A stretch of DNA of 64,000 nt, taken from NCBI GenBank assembly GCA_029224185.1, contig CM055211.1, forward strand, positions 6,317,603-6,381,602. Direction: 5' to 3'. The notes under the pieces were generated by a model, which worked only from the letters and a program-made list of their open reading frames with translations, had not been told where the DNA came from and made no database searches. Positions 25,338 through 37,156 of the stretch are shown in pieces (position 1 is the first letter of the stretch; every line of letters starts with the position of its first letter). The position numbers and the translations under genes are program-made. Origin of the DNA: Karalla daura (taxonomy: Eukaryota > Chordata > Actinopteri > Chaetodontiformes > Leiognathidae).

Positions 25338-26007
25338 CGGTAGAGAGAGATGTCTAATCTTTCTTTGTTCCCGCAACTAGAAAAAAGCTTTGACACTCAA
25401 TACGAAGCTTTGTGCCCAAATTGAATAAAGACGTGGCGTCCCGGCTCCTCTCTCACAGGATCTCTTGATTTACAGCCTCCAGATGCTCTTACATAATGGT
25501 TATGGACGTGCATCATTGTGCATGATAAGCAACTGTCTGTTCCAGCTCCTTCAGAGCATCTTCTTTCTTTTTTCCTTTGTCTTTTTTGATTATTTTAAGC
25601 TGCATACTAAATATTAGTCTGTTTTTTTAACTCTTTGTGAGTTGGGTTTCCACACATATTTCCAATTTGTACAAAAAACTTTTTTGCATTGCTATTTTGG
25701 AATTGATTTCTAATCTTTTTGATTATTTTTTCTAAACATGAAGAAACCTTTTACACACAAAAACCATACCTACAGTACTCTTCTTTACACCTCTATACCA
25801 TACCTAGTAGACCTGCTCTAAAGATATTAACAGTTTTCCAAAAGCTACTAGCAGCTCACAACTGTTCGTCATTATTAGTTTCAGGTCTGTTTGGTCACTA
25901 TTAAAGCATGTGACAGCATATTCTTGGGTGCATGCGGAATCAAAGTCGCCCATCTGTCCAGATTTGAGAGGGCGTATCAGTCTTTGTACACCCTGCCCTC
26001 AGGAGAG
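24839..26007. other. intergenic region ptk2b to nucleoside hydrolase 1, with (CA)n at 25270-25335
   Basis: The region is AT-rich and contains a CA tract of about 65 bp at 25270-25335. No convincing exon is seen until the TATA box at 26008. Confidence 0.7.
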
Positions 26008-26015
26008 TATAAAAG
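26008..26015 (+). promoter_or_regulatory. TATA box of nucleoside hydrolase gene 1
   Basis: TATAAAAG in GC-richer context. A start about 25-30 bp downstream (near 26040) would give a short non-coding exon ending at the donor CATCAG/gtgagg (26097). The coding exon acceptor is at 26315/26316. Confidence 0.7.
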
Positions 26016-26037
26016 GCGGCTTCTCAGCTCAGGCATA

Positions 26038-26097
26038 GAGCACCTCCGGCATTTCTCAGCGCTACAGAATCAAAGATTGCCCCGAGCAACTCATCAG
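26038..26097 (+). other. non-coding first exon of nucleoside hydrolase gene 1 (predicted)
   Basis: The start is inferred from the TATA box about 25 bp upstream. The end is a good donor (cag/gtgagg). The same arrangement (TATA box, short UTR exon, then a coding exon beginning g-ATG) is seen at the second copy. Confidence 0.5.
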
Positions 26098-26316
26098 GTG
26101 AGGCCTGTACACTTCTTAAAACAAATTATGGACACGTCATAAATAACAATAGGTTAAGGTTCAGCTTTCTGAGGACGTCTAGTCCTTCTGGTTCATGTTA
26201 CAGGTTGATGCACTTCAGCGATACAGAGCACATTAATGGTCACACTTTAACTTTGTCACACACAGACCCCGACCTACAACTAGCCACATCACCACCTCGT
26301 CTCACCTGAACGCAGG

Positions 26317-27008
26317 ATGAAGAAGCTGATCCTGGACTTGGACACGGGGGTGGAGGACGCCCAGGGAATCATGCTGGCCCTGGCCGCTCCTGGCGTGCAG
26401 GTCCTGGGCATCACCTGTTGCCACGGCAACGCGCCCCTCGACAACGTCCTCCGGAACACGCTGCGGGTGCTCAAAGTCTGCAACAGGCTGGACGTGAGTC
26501 GGTTAAAGTATATTAGATGTGTGTGGACTAAGACTAATTACTAGAAGTAACTAGAAATGTACCCACCCGCTCAGATCCCGGTGTACCGCGGCTGCCCTAA
26601 ACCCCTGATGGCCCGGAAGCAGCACCCCTGGGATTACCACGGGAAGGACGGGCTGGGCGACGTCCCCGAGGCCGATGCTCCAGGCCTGGAGATGCTGCAG
26701 AGGAAGAACGCCATGCAGGCCATGATCGAGATGGTGAACGAGAACCCTGGAGAGGTGAGGCCGACAATGAGATGATGCTCTCTAATATTAACACTGATCA
26801 ATGACGGATGGCATGAGAACAGTGATGCTGCTGTGTCCAGGTGACCCTGGTTGCCACGGCGCCCCTCACCAACCTGGCTGTCGCTGTGCAGATGGACCCG
26901 TCCATCTCCAGCAAGCTCAAGGCTCTCTACATCATGGGGGGAAACACCGAATGTAAGAGTCCTGCCATGATGGGAGCACACTGCATCTGTCGCTCTGTTT
27001 CCTGAGAG

Positions 27009-27072
<64 letters not shown>

Positions 27073-27970
27073 CCCGAGGCAACACCACAGTGTGTGGGGA
27101 GTTTAACTTTGTGGCCGACCCAGAGGCAGCTTACGTGGTGCTGGACCGCTACACCTGTCCCACCTACATCTCCAGCTGGGAGTTCAGCTGCAGGAACAGC
27201 CTGCCCTGGGTGTGTACAACCACACACACACACACACACATGCGCACACATGCATGCACACACACGGCTAACATGATGTGATCGCTTCCATTTAGTCGTT
27301 CTGTGACCAGTGGCTGGCCCAGAACACAGTGAAAGCTGCCTTTATGAGGAAGATTTCCTGCCTTTCCAGAACAGTAAGTGTGCAGATTGTGATAAGGATT
27401 TCATCACATATGGCAATGTAACACAACATAATGTAGCGTGACACAACCTAATACTGTAAGATAACATAACACAGAACTGAAGATTTTTGTTTATGGTAAC
27501 AGGGCTAACACAGCTCACCTCTACCATATTGCATCCCTGAGAACAGGCTACAGTCCCTTTAGTCATATGACAAACTCCGATTTTCAATACTCACAGTCGT
27601 GTTTTCTGCAGAAATCCCAGACCAAGGACTATCAGAAGGACATCACAACCGGTCGGGGCTTCAACTCCAGTGACACCTTTGCCATGGCTGCGGCCATCGA
27701 CCACACCCTGGTCACACAGAGTGAAAATGTGAGCGTGCACGCTTCTGTTTTTTTATTATTTCATCATTAAGCATTTGTTTTCTAATGAAATCCTAATGTT
27801 TCTGCCCCCCCGACAAGGTTGCGGTGACGGTGGAGCTGGAAGGCACCTACACCCGGGGCATGATGGTGCTGGACTACATGGATCTGCTGAGGAAGAGCAA
27901 CAAGGCCTTCGTCATGAAGAGCTTCGACATGGAGAAGTTCAAGCACATGCTCATGAATTCTCTGAAATAG
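26317..27970 (+). CDS. inosine-uridine-type nucleoside hydrolase, tandem copy 1
   Basis: The family hydrolyses the N-glycosidic bond of ribonucleosides to base plus ribose using a bound Ca2+. Exons: 26317-26493, 26575-26754, 26841-26952, 27073-27209, 27296-27373, 27612-27728, 27818-27970. They total 954 nt and encode 317 aa, the usual family length. Seen: the N-terminal metal/ribose motif DLDTGVED (7-14), CCHGNAPLDN, APLTNLA, and GEFNFVADPEAA, all family signatures. The motif normally reads DxDxGxDD; here the first Asp of the DD pair is Glu13. The residue before the late metal Asp249 is Ser248, where Crithidia-type enzymes have the catalytic His. It has the same exon phases as copy 2, and all six downstream exons are equal in length. 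ATTAAA at 28331-28336 may be its polyA signal. Substrate preference cannot be read from the sequence. Confidence 0.92.
27011..27070. repeat. (GT)n tract upstream of a nucleoside hydrolase acceptor
   Basis: A 60-bp GT tract ends 2 nt before the acceptor AG of exon 27073-27209 and takes the place of the polypyrimidine tract. Confidence 0.95.
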
Positions 27971-30401
27971 AATGGAGACCATTCAGTCAAGTGCACTCCA
28001 ACAAAGAGATTGCACAGTTAACTAACCCATTATTCCAAAGCAACGCTTACGTGCAAAATGTGTCTACTCACCATGAGTCTAGATCAAGATGATACTGAAT
28101 TTACTGCTGTCTGGGAATGAACAAGAATTGCATTAATGCAGATGCTCAACAGATGTTTGTCATTTGATCTGTATTTCAGCATTTTGGAATCTCCCTCGTT
28201 AATCTTGCAGATTTCCTTCTACCCTTGTCCTTCTCTGACTGCCTTTAAACTTCAAAACATGTCTTCTCCCCTCTTTTCTTTCACTGGCTCGCTATGTTTC
28301 AGTTTGTTGAGATGTTTCCCTCTTATCACCATTAAAAAGCAATGAAAAGCACTCACAACAGAGGCTCCTCCCTTCTGTTTTACTGCACACACAGCAGAGG
28401 TGGGTAACTGGTTTTTCACCAGTACGGGCAGCTCCGAAAGCACCTAAAAAATACACACCACACACCAAAACAACATGAAAGTACCACAAACTCATCCAAA
28501 CTATCAGCTTTTACTCTGGGAAGTTGAGCTGCATTCGCTGATGCTTAAAAGACACTTAAAAAGAGAGAGAGAGAGGAGACATGAAAAACACACATAACAC
28601 AGTGTGTAAGAACACACCCAGAAGGGGGTTTGCCTGTCGTCTCATGTTTTAACTACTCCTCTGAGTGCTTCCAAGCTGCAGAGAAGCAGCCGACATCTGC
28701 ATCTGCCTAGATCTGCTCAACAGGTAAGCCCTTCACTTTACTCCACTCTACTCTCTTTCTAGACGAGGCGATGTCTGTGCGTCTCACTCATACGTCAGGC
28801 GTAAGATGAGTACAGTAAATGGACCGTGTCCTATGTTTCTATGTCAGTCATACTCACCCATTCATACACTGGTGGCAGAGGATACCATACACACACAGTT
28901 TGTTGTTTAGTAAGACCTGGAGCCACAGCTGCACTAGGAAGTTGATTAGTTCATTAATTAATTCAGTAGGGGACGAGCAGAACAGCTCAGAAGATAGCCT
29001 TCACTGTCGTTGTACAGCAACAGAAACTACCAAGGGGCCGATGAAGTGACAGGAGCCCAGTGCAGAGAGAAACGACGTTTGTGCAACCGCTGTTGCAGAA
29101 GATAATTACAACAGAGAAGATGGCGAGCCGGTCCCGGGCACTGGATTCTGAGAACTGGACACAGGCCGCAGCTGAAATGATAGAGCTGTAGACGGAGCTG
29201 GGACAGAATTAAGAGACAAACAGGGTAATTAGAGAGTAGACCGCGTCAGAACAGGAAAAACAAGTACCACGCGGAATTCAAAGACTGGGACACATGCACA
29301 GGGTTCACTGGATCAGCAGGGACGCTCTCTCTCTCTCTCACACACACACACACAGACTCGCCTCTACTGGAAGCATTCTCATATCAGCACCTAGCAGCTG
29401 CTGTTTTATATGCACAGGGAGCTCTGTCGTGCTCCTGTTTTGGGTCCTCCAGCCAGATACAGCCAGCACACTGGTTCTATGGTGGTGCTGGCTGTACCTG
29501 GGCAGGCCTGGCCCCGCCTCCTGAGAGGCTGAGACCACCCAGACCACAGCCACATATGCACAAGGCAAAATTTCCAGCACTTTGTGGAGGAATTTCAAAT
29601 TTCAGTGCCAATAAGATAACTATGTTTGATGGATGAATGAAGACACGCCCAGATAACAAGATATTCAAGACCCACTCAACACCTGGTACAAAGTTGACAT
29701 GGTTGAAATACTGTAATAGGGTCAAAGCAGGGAATACGCCCTGAACATACTGAGAAAAGCGAGCAAAGGCACATGACGTTCTAGCCCGGTCTCAAAACAT
29801 GCAGAACATTATAAGTGGGGATCTCATCTCAGGAAGCAACAGCCAGATGGTTGCAGAGGCCCGGCCAGGCTCGGATTTGTCTGCTATCGTTCTGAAAGCA
29901 TCCAACGAAAATGGGAACGGTATGAAACTGATACAAAAGTGAACAGGAAGTCAGAGCAAGCAGTTATATAAATGGCTCCTAATTTGGAATTGATCCTTCC
30001 AAGTCTTGCCAGAACAAAGAGGAGGAGGAGGAGGACGTTCCAGTGCCGCAATGTGTCCCTGTTTTTTTTCCCTTCTCTTTCTTTGCACCCGATGCACTCA
30101 TCCACCTGCCCCTCCACCCAATACACACACACGTGCCTCATACCTTTTCTTTACCTGAAATCTCTTACTCCACAGACCTACATTCGGATGGTTATAATAT
30201 CAAACTGTCCTCACTCTTCCTCCCTCTGTCGCCCATGTGACTTATGTAACTTCAGGGCATTCCTCCGAACATTTTTGAGGTTTCCTCGACACGAAAAGCA
30301 GCTGTGACCACAGCCATGCTGGTGCATGTGGCTCAAGACATGCATGTGGACTTGAACATTTTTGTAACCTTGTGTAACCTTTGCCTCATTATCTCCATGC
30401 A
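27971..30401. other. spacer between the two nucleoside hydrolase genes
   Basis: It contains the 3' UTR of copy 1 (ATTAAA at 28331-28336) and then 2 kb without a convincing coding exon. A stand-alone strong donor (CAACAG/gtaagc at 28723/28724) follows a possible UTR-like exon starting near 28650. It could be a distal alternative first exon of copy 2, but is unproven. Short CT/CA repeats occur near 29327-29354. Confidence 0.5.
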
Positions 30402-30407
30402 TATAAA
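30402..30407 (+). promoter_or_regulatory. TATA box of nucleoside hydrolase gene 2
   Basis: TATAAA in catgcaTATAAAgagg. A predicted non-coding exon runs from about 30430 to the donor GGACAA/gtaagt (30474). The coding exon follows at 30571 with the same g-ATG junction as in copy 1. Confidence 0.7.
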
Positions 30408-30571
30408 GAGGGTTGCAGTGGAGAGAAGTCTGCAGAAAGGATCCATCTTGTTGAAAGTTGTGTTGTCTGGACAAGTAAGTTCATTTCACCTACTCTGGCA
30501 CCATAAAGAACTCAGTCTTGCATCATTACATATGTTTACATGAATGTTTTTTCTTTGTAATCAAACGTAGG

Positions 30572-32551
30572 ATGAAAAAGAGGCTGATCATGGATGTGGA
30601 CACAGGGGTGGACGATGCCCAGGCCATCATGGTGGCCCTGGCGGCCCCTGACGTGGAGGTGCTGGCCATCACCTGTTGCCACGGCAACACGCCGCTCGAC
30701 AACTCGTGCAAGAACACGCTGCGCGTGCTGCAGACCTGCGGCAGGCTGGACGTAAGCTGGTCTTAGAGGGAAGGAAGAATGACAAAAGAACCGTAGCCAC
30801 TGAGTAGCAAAGACGAGCCAGTGGTGAGGTTTCTGGGGAAATGCCAGCGTCTCTGCTCTCCGGCTTCTTCCTTTCTGCTCCAGCATGTGAGGCTGGATGC
30901 TCCAGTTCCCTGCAAAAAAGTGTTATCTAAAAGCAAGATAAGAACACTAAATCTGAGGAAAAAGGTGCTCAAAAGCAGTGAAGTTATGTGTCCATGCAGC
31001 AAGATTTTGCTGAGATCTTTGAATCATGTCTGATGAAACCAAGGATTTGTCTCCTTGATAAAGAGGAAGCTGTTCCACCCCACAGATCCCAGTCTATCGA
31101 GGATGCGCTGGGCCCCTGTTGGGCCGGAAGCGCCACGCTGGAGATTTCCACGGGAAGGACGGGCTGGGCGACGTTCCGGACCCGGACGCCCCGGGCCTGG
31201 AGCAGCTGCAGGCGGAGACGGCGGTGCAGGCCATGATCCGGATAGCGGAGGAGAACCCTGGAGAGGTGGGCCCCGGGATGAACCGTCACAGCTCTGCTCT
31301 GTAAGACACATCCCTGGACCTGATGGCGTTCTCTCGCTGCGTGCAGGTGACTCTGGTTGCCACGGCGCCCCTCACCAACTTGGCCTTGGCGGTGCAGCTG
31401 GACCCAAGCTTCCCCAAGAAGCTGAGGGCGCTCTTCATCATGGGCGGAAACACTGAATGTACGTCTGGAATAGTAGGTTGAAACATAGACTCAGCTTGAA
31501 CTGTTCGACTCAGTGTCTTCTCAATCTGTGTGATCAGCCCGGGGCAACACCACGGTGTGTGGGGAGTTCAACTTCGTGGCCGACCCCGAGGCGGCCTACA
31601 TGGTGCTGAACCAGTACACCTGTCCCACCAGCATCGCCACCTGGGAGTTCAGCTGCAGGAACAGCCTGCCCTGGGTCTGTCGTCATGCGGTTATGGCCAC
31701 CGAAACAAATCATCTCTGAGGTCTGGTTCTCATTCTCGCTTCGTTTCCTCCCTCAGTCCTTCTGCGACAGCTGGCTGGCCCAGGACACGGCCAAGGCTCG
31801 CTTCATGGAGAGGATCTCCCGCCACACCAGGGAGGTGAGCAGCCTCTGACTCACTGACTGCTACATTAGCTACAGTGTTGAACCCTCATTCACAGCCAGG
31901 GACAACAAAATGTCCAAAAACACCATCAAGCACCATCAGATCTGATCAAAATCTTTGAAATGCCAATTTTTAGTCGAAACAATGATTAGACTCTGTCTGT
32001 TATCAGTCTTGGATATCCTAGGCCTTAGTTTAGACGTTATGGCCTGAGTGGCTTCCATTTAAGGTGTCTCGTCCTGTAAGATGGTGCAGACTGAGCGCTA
32101 CCAGAAGGAGCTGGTGTCGGGGCCGGGCTTCAACACCTGCGACGCCTACGCCCTCGCAGCAGCCATCGAAGACTCCCTGGTGACGGAGAGCGAGCAGGTC
32201 TGGACGGCCTCCTCCATCACTCTTCTTCCTCATTTCTAAAGTGGAAAGGCCAGTCAGAGACTGCTAAGAAATAAGAGGCTTTGGTCTCCACAGTTGTGTA
32301 GGATACAGGAGCCACTGACACTATGAGCTTCAGTGGTTAATATATATGTAATGTTGTGAATTACCTCACAGTAAAAGCATATTTATTCTGTTCTCCAGGT
32401 TGCAGTGATGGTGGAGCTGGAGGGCTCCTACACCCGGGGCATGATGGTGCTGGACCACCTAGGCTTGCTCAACAAGGCACATAAGGCCACCATCCTGAAG
32501 AGAGTGGACCTGGAGATGTACAAACAGATGCTGACAAGTGCACTGAAATAG
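30572..32551 (+). CDS. inosine-uridine-type nucleoside hydrolase, tandem copy 2
   Basis: Same family and predicted reaction as the upstream copy. Exons: 30572-30751, 31086-31265, 31347-31458, 31538-31674, 31757-31834, 32081-32197, 32399-32551. They total 957 nt and encode 318 aa. The N-terminal motif is canonical, DVDTGVDD (8-15), with positions matching the Crithidia enzyme (Asp10, Asp14, Asp15). CCHGNTPLDN, APLTNLA, GGNTE and GEFNFVADPEAA are all present. The late metal Asp250 follows Cys249 instead of His. Exon lengths after the first match copy 1 exactly (180, 112, 137, 78, 117, 153), and blocks such as CTGGTTGCCACGGCGCCCCT are nearly identical in DNA. The pair therefore arose by tandem duplication, perhaps with later gene conversion. 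ATTAAA at 32735-32740 is a likely polyA signal. Confidence 0.93.
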
Positions 32552-32734
32552 ACCGTGTCGACTGCACTGTCTGGCTTTATGTTCCACTACTTACAACACA
32601 GCATCCCAGTACCAACAATGACTTCACTCTACAGCTAATCTCACTGAAATGTAATCTGACGTCTTTGCATGAATGGCTTAAGGTTTAATTTGTATTCGCT
32701 GCCTTAGTTTCTCCATTGCCCACTCGAGTAAAAA

Positions 32735-32740
32735 ATTAAA
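32735..32740 (+). terminator. nucleoside hydrolase 2 polyadenylation signal (ATTAAA)
   Basis: ATTAAA lies 184 nt after the stop codon and is followed by AT-rich sequence. Confidence 0.55.
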
Positions 32741-33418
32741 GTTGAAACAATGATTGTCGTTGATTACTTTCTCATGTCACAGAGTATTTGGTCTTTGCAC
32801 CTAAAAGGTCGTGCTCTTTGAGGATTCTTAAAAGACACATTTAAAAAGCATTCTGTTGATTAACTTACCCGTTTTTGCAGCTCTAATAACATAATCACAG
32901 AAACACTGTGTGCTTGATGTATCCACAAATACCCAACTGTTCTGTTCTCACTCACTTTGACAAGATTAAGTGACTTTTTTTATGATGTGGCTCCAATATT
33001 TCTTTCTGGCACAAACACATTCCCTTTGGGATCAGCTGCTAATACATAATAGTACACCATGCACTCATTACTTCATAATCTGCTGCTTCAGCTTAAGAGT
33101 CCCATCAGCTGGTTCCAATTAAGTGCACTTTCCCAGAATAGTGCGTCTATTTCTCTCTCTCGATAGTCTAATTACACAAGTTCCACAAAAGAGCCTCAGA
33201 CATAATCTGCACTGATATCATGAAACATTCATGGGTGAGACAGTGTTTGGTGGCTCGCACTGGGGCCTCACATCAACAGCATCCTCGGGTCGAATCCCAG
33301 TCTGCAGTTTACGTGTCCTCCTTTAAGTCTTCATGTGTCTGCGTGGATCTTCTTCAGGTACTCACTGGACAAAAGCACAGACGTTCAGTTCAATAGAAGA
33401 CTCTAACTTGCCTGTAGG

Positions 33419-33513
<95 letters not shown>

Positions 33514-33773
33514 CCTGTCCAGGGTGTATTCCTCATCTTGACACTGTGAGCTGGACATTGCAGAACTTGAGCCAAGCTTTAGTTGCTTTGGTTTGCTGTA
33601 CTCACCAGAAACACTACAGTGGCGCCACCTAGAGACGGAATCGTGTTACTACACAATACCACGAGCTCAATAGTATACTGTACAAATAATTTCCAGAAAA
33701 GGAAAATAAATTATTTTTGCCCGAAAAACATTTTCCAGAAAGGGAAATAGATTATTTTAAGTTAATAAAACCT
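32741..33773. other. intergenic region between convergent nucleoside hydrolase 2 and unc50
   Basis: No gene is seen. It contains a dispersed repeat copy (33232-33545) interrupted by a 90-bp GT tract, and the polyA site of unc50 at its right end. Confidence 0.7.
33232..33545 (-). repeat. dispersed repeat copy with a tRNA-like B-box motif and internal (GT)n
   Basis: Signatures in order: gcctcacatcaacagcatcc, ctcgggtcgaatcccagtct (resembling the RNA polymerase III B box GGTTCGANTCC), tgtctgcgtggatcttctt, then gacctgtccagggtgtattc. A pure GT tract at 33421-33512 has expanded inside it. The same family recurs, in pieces, at 13490, 37830, 44410, 51975, 53415 and 60285. Confidence 0.6.
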
Positions 33774-33779
33774 TTTATT
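33774..33779 (-). terminator. unc50: unc50 polyadenylation signal (AATAAA on the minus strand)
   Basis: TTTATT on the plus strand reads AATAAA on the unc50 strand, 458 nt after its stop codon. This gives a 3' UTR of roughly 480 nt. Confidence 0.55.
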
Positions 33780-34236
33780 GAAAGTGCTTTGGAATGTACA
33801 CTTCACCAAAAAGGAAAGGAAAAAGTTTGCATCCCATGTTCTTCCACTTTCCTTTTTTCTCTTCAATAAGCAGGATTTGTTGTTGTTTTTTATAAGAAAA
33901 CTCAAAGAAACAAAGCAAATTTTTTCCTCTTCAGAAACAATTTTCAGAATGATATTTACAAATCATACAAAATGAACACGGATAAAAGCGGTTTCTCCTC
34001 TGTCCCCCGGTTCTGTCCAAACACACCACTGTTCGCTGACTCTGAGAGCAGCCAGAAAAAGAACAGAAAGATCCCCATCTGAGGGTCGGCCAGCGGAAAA
34101 CTAGTCCCAGTTCACAACCAAAGTCCTCCTGGTTCAGTAGGAAAAGGATTCGTCGTCACCTAGATGTGAAGTCAAAGCAGGTTGGGAGTCGGCCCCGGGG
34201 GCTGACGTAGTGTCCGAGCTGGAACGCGAGCTGCTT

Positions 34237-35755
34237 TTACTGGACTCGGTACTTGTAGAACCAGCACAGAGCCTTGGTGAAGTTCCAGCCCAGGGAGAGG
34301 GAGAGGACGTAGAGGAGGGCGAGCAGAGCGAAGGGATAGAGCAGCACCACTGTGCTCTTCAGGAAGGGCAGAGCTGGGCAAGGACAGAAAGTGAAAAGGC
34401 TTTGAGTCAAATTTTTACTCATGGGTGAAAACATGTGAAATAATCCAGACTGAAATGTGCTACATGGATGGGACATACCATTGTATCCTAAGAAGGTGAT
34501 GTAGAGATAATAACTGATGGCGATCAGCCACAAAGTGTTGCCGACGAAGTAGCCCAGGAACCAGTCGGCGTTTATTACCACAATATCTGAAACACATTTA
34601 CAGTTACATCTTTAAGATGCTTTTACCCAACGTAAGTTAAACAGGAGAAAAACTGGCATTGACTGAGGCGATGATTCACAGTCCACTCACGATTAATAAA
34701 GAAGAGCTGCAGGAAATGCAGGATGACTAAAAGTGGGTAGAAGGCATTGAGATGGACGTCGAATGCGTAGCCCCACTCCACATCAAAGTTTCTGCTGGGC
34801 TGCTTGAGCAGGTATTTGTTGGTGATAAACCTGGAACACAGGGTCACATTTAGTCACATGTCACAGGCTGGAAACAGTCTGTCATTACTCCAAGAGTCTG
34901 AGTCAGTGGTGCAGAATCAATTAAATACAGTTACATTCAGTAATTTATCCTATTTTGAGTCTTTTTATCCACAAGCATCTGCATAAGAGAAATAGCATCC
35001 ATGCTAGGTTCAGACTGTGTCCAGGGCTGTATGTATCCTATTACATAATAAAGTTAAATTGTATTTATTTTAAAGTTAAAGATGCACAGTCATCCATTAC
35101 AGCTTTATTTTGCTTGTATTTTATTTATTTCAACATAAAGACTAGTATACTTTTAATTACTGTTATTTAACTAGTACCTCTCCAGTTCAGAGTTGTACTG
35201 AATAGAAATATTGCTGAAACTGCAAAATGCATAAAACATGAGAGTAATCATGGTAACAGTCACACTACTGACCACATTAGGGTTGAAATGAGCAGACCGA
35301 CTCCTATACAGTCCACAAACACAACCCACAGCAACAGCTTCAGAGTCTCCAGGACCCCCATGTCCAACACCAGACCAAAGCCTATTGTTGACACTATAGA
35401 GAAATCCAGAGAGTAATCAGTTACATTAAAGCAGTGGAGCACAACAGGCTATCAGAAACAGCTGGAAATGATGAAGACTGCATGTACCACAGAGCCAGAT
35501 GCTGAGCAGGACCAGGAAAGCAGGGTCGTCCCTGGCCCACTGGTCCTTGGTCTGTTTCCTGTAGTGGAAGTTACGGTAGACTCTCTGCGGCGACGTGAAA
35601 AGGTAGAGCATCTGCCACATGGCAAACTCAAAATCCATCTGTCGGAAATGCAGCAGTCGCCGCAGGTACTTGTAGCGCTTGGCGCCCGCCGTGTGGCGCG
35701 CGGCATCCCTGGAGCCGAGGGCACCGTTGCTCTGAGGCGTGGTGGTCGGCAACAT
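34237..35755 (-). CDS. unc50: UNC50 homologue, Golgi/ER multi-pass membrane protein
   Basis: UNC-50 family members are inner-Golgi/ER membrane proteins known from worm to be needed for nicotinic receptor assembly and trafficking. Exons in transcript order: 35755-35488, 35393-35273, 34830-34691, 34586-34479, 34373-34237. They total 774 nt and encode 257 aa (human 259). Near-identical stretches include RDAARHTAGAKRYKYLRRL, RQMDFEFAMWQMLYLFTSPQ and VEWGYAFDVHLNAFYPLLVI. Hydrophobic segments at about residues 82-105, 108-130, 160-182, 187-210 and 220-240 fit five membrane spans. The exon carrying the start codon begins at 35759 after a ctcctcag-type acceptor, and a non-coding exon lies upstream (donor at 36719/36718). 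It is transcribed divergently from ndufs1. Confidence 0.96.
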
Positions 35756-36718
35756 GGCGCTGAGGGGAGCCAGGACAGGGGAAAGACAGGGGAAACAGAG
35801 ACAGACAGGCAGATTAAAAGGCTGTTAGTGGGGGGGTGCAGGACTCATGCAAATGACTCAGTAAATCAAATGAACTGAGGCTTAATGACTGCACATAGAG
35901 TCTAGAATCCAGAATACAGATGATACAGTGCCATAACATGTCTGTGCACTGTAAACTATGAAGGAGCAACAACCACTTGCTTTTGTAGTCAATAACACAG
36001 TAGTTGATAACATGACACAACATATTCATCAACAACTTGTTTTGTCTACACCTAAAGTAATCAATTTTCGGTTACTGAGGACGAAAATAATAATAAATAG
36101 TTACATTTTAGGAGCTGAGAGCAGAGAAATTTGACCTTAATTTTAACTATTACTCTGCAAGGGCCTAGTGTGTTATCAGAGCCCTGGGACAACGCTGGGT
36201 AGAAACGAGTAAGATAAGTGGTGGATTCCTAAAAATATACCGAGCCAGCATGAAGTCATTATCGTTATACACTACATCTATCTAAAAAAAGCTGTGTACT
36301 GATTTTTCCCAAAGTATCCTCTGTACTCATTTCCTATGAGACTTAATGTTTATTAAGTACAAATTTAGTCTGGTCGAAGACACATTAGTGGACAAATTCT
36401 GAATCAATATTGTGCGTTACCAAAATGATTCAGTGATATTTTAACATTTTGAATTCACCACCCCGCATCTTAAAATCCACCAATACTCATTTTTAATTGA
36501 AATAAAAGCATTTAATGTGAAGATATTTAAGAAAGGGGTGGTGAATTTCCTTGTTATTTTGCGACGCTTGCTAGCCTGTGTTAGCTCACTGCTTACTACT
36601 TTAACAGGACGACAAAAGCACGGACAGCGTTGTCGCTGGTAAACTTGGCGTAAACACCACAGAGACGGTTCAATATCGACGAGTGGACTAAATGTCTTCG
36701 AATGGAGAGAAAATTCAC

Positions 36719-37156
36719 CTGTTTCGCTGCTCTCCTTGTCAGGAGAAACTCCTGGCTTGTTTCTCTGGACGCTTCCTGATCTGTCGCGAAAGTGAACACG
36801 TAGCTACTTCCGGCTCAGGCAGAGGCTCACGGGAAGTGTAGTCAAAGGTGAGAGGCTCCCGCAGTGAGGCTGCCCTGAGAATGAGAAGATACGTAAATTA
36901 TTCTCTACAGCAACCAAAGATTATTGCGGAAAAAACAAAAGAAATACATACAAGAGAAAGGTCACATTCACAATATACAATAATTATATCATAGCCTACT
37001 TCATAATCACTGACCTGTTGTAATGGTGAGTTTCCGGCTTTTGTTTTGAAAGGAACAAAAAAGAAGTCACCACATTTCCGCTAGAGACGCCATAGCTATT
37101 GGACCGCTGTAACTCAGAACACCGCTGTTCTGGTCCAGAAGGCCAAATAGCGAAAG
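36719..37156. promoter_or_regulatory. head-to-head promoter interval of unc50 (minus) and ndufs1 (plus)
   Basis: A predicted unc50 non-coding exon ends at the minus-strand donor 36719/36718 (AAACAG/gtgaat). A predicted ndufs1 non-coding exon ends at the plus-strand donor 37156/37157 (CGAAAG/gtagga). The transcription starts must lie between, so the shared promoter is probably under 350 bp. An inverted CCAAT (attgg) sits at 37098-37102, and no TATA box is evident. Confidence 0.5.
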
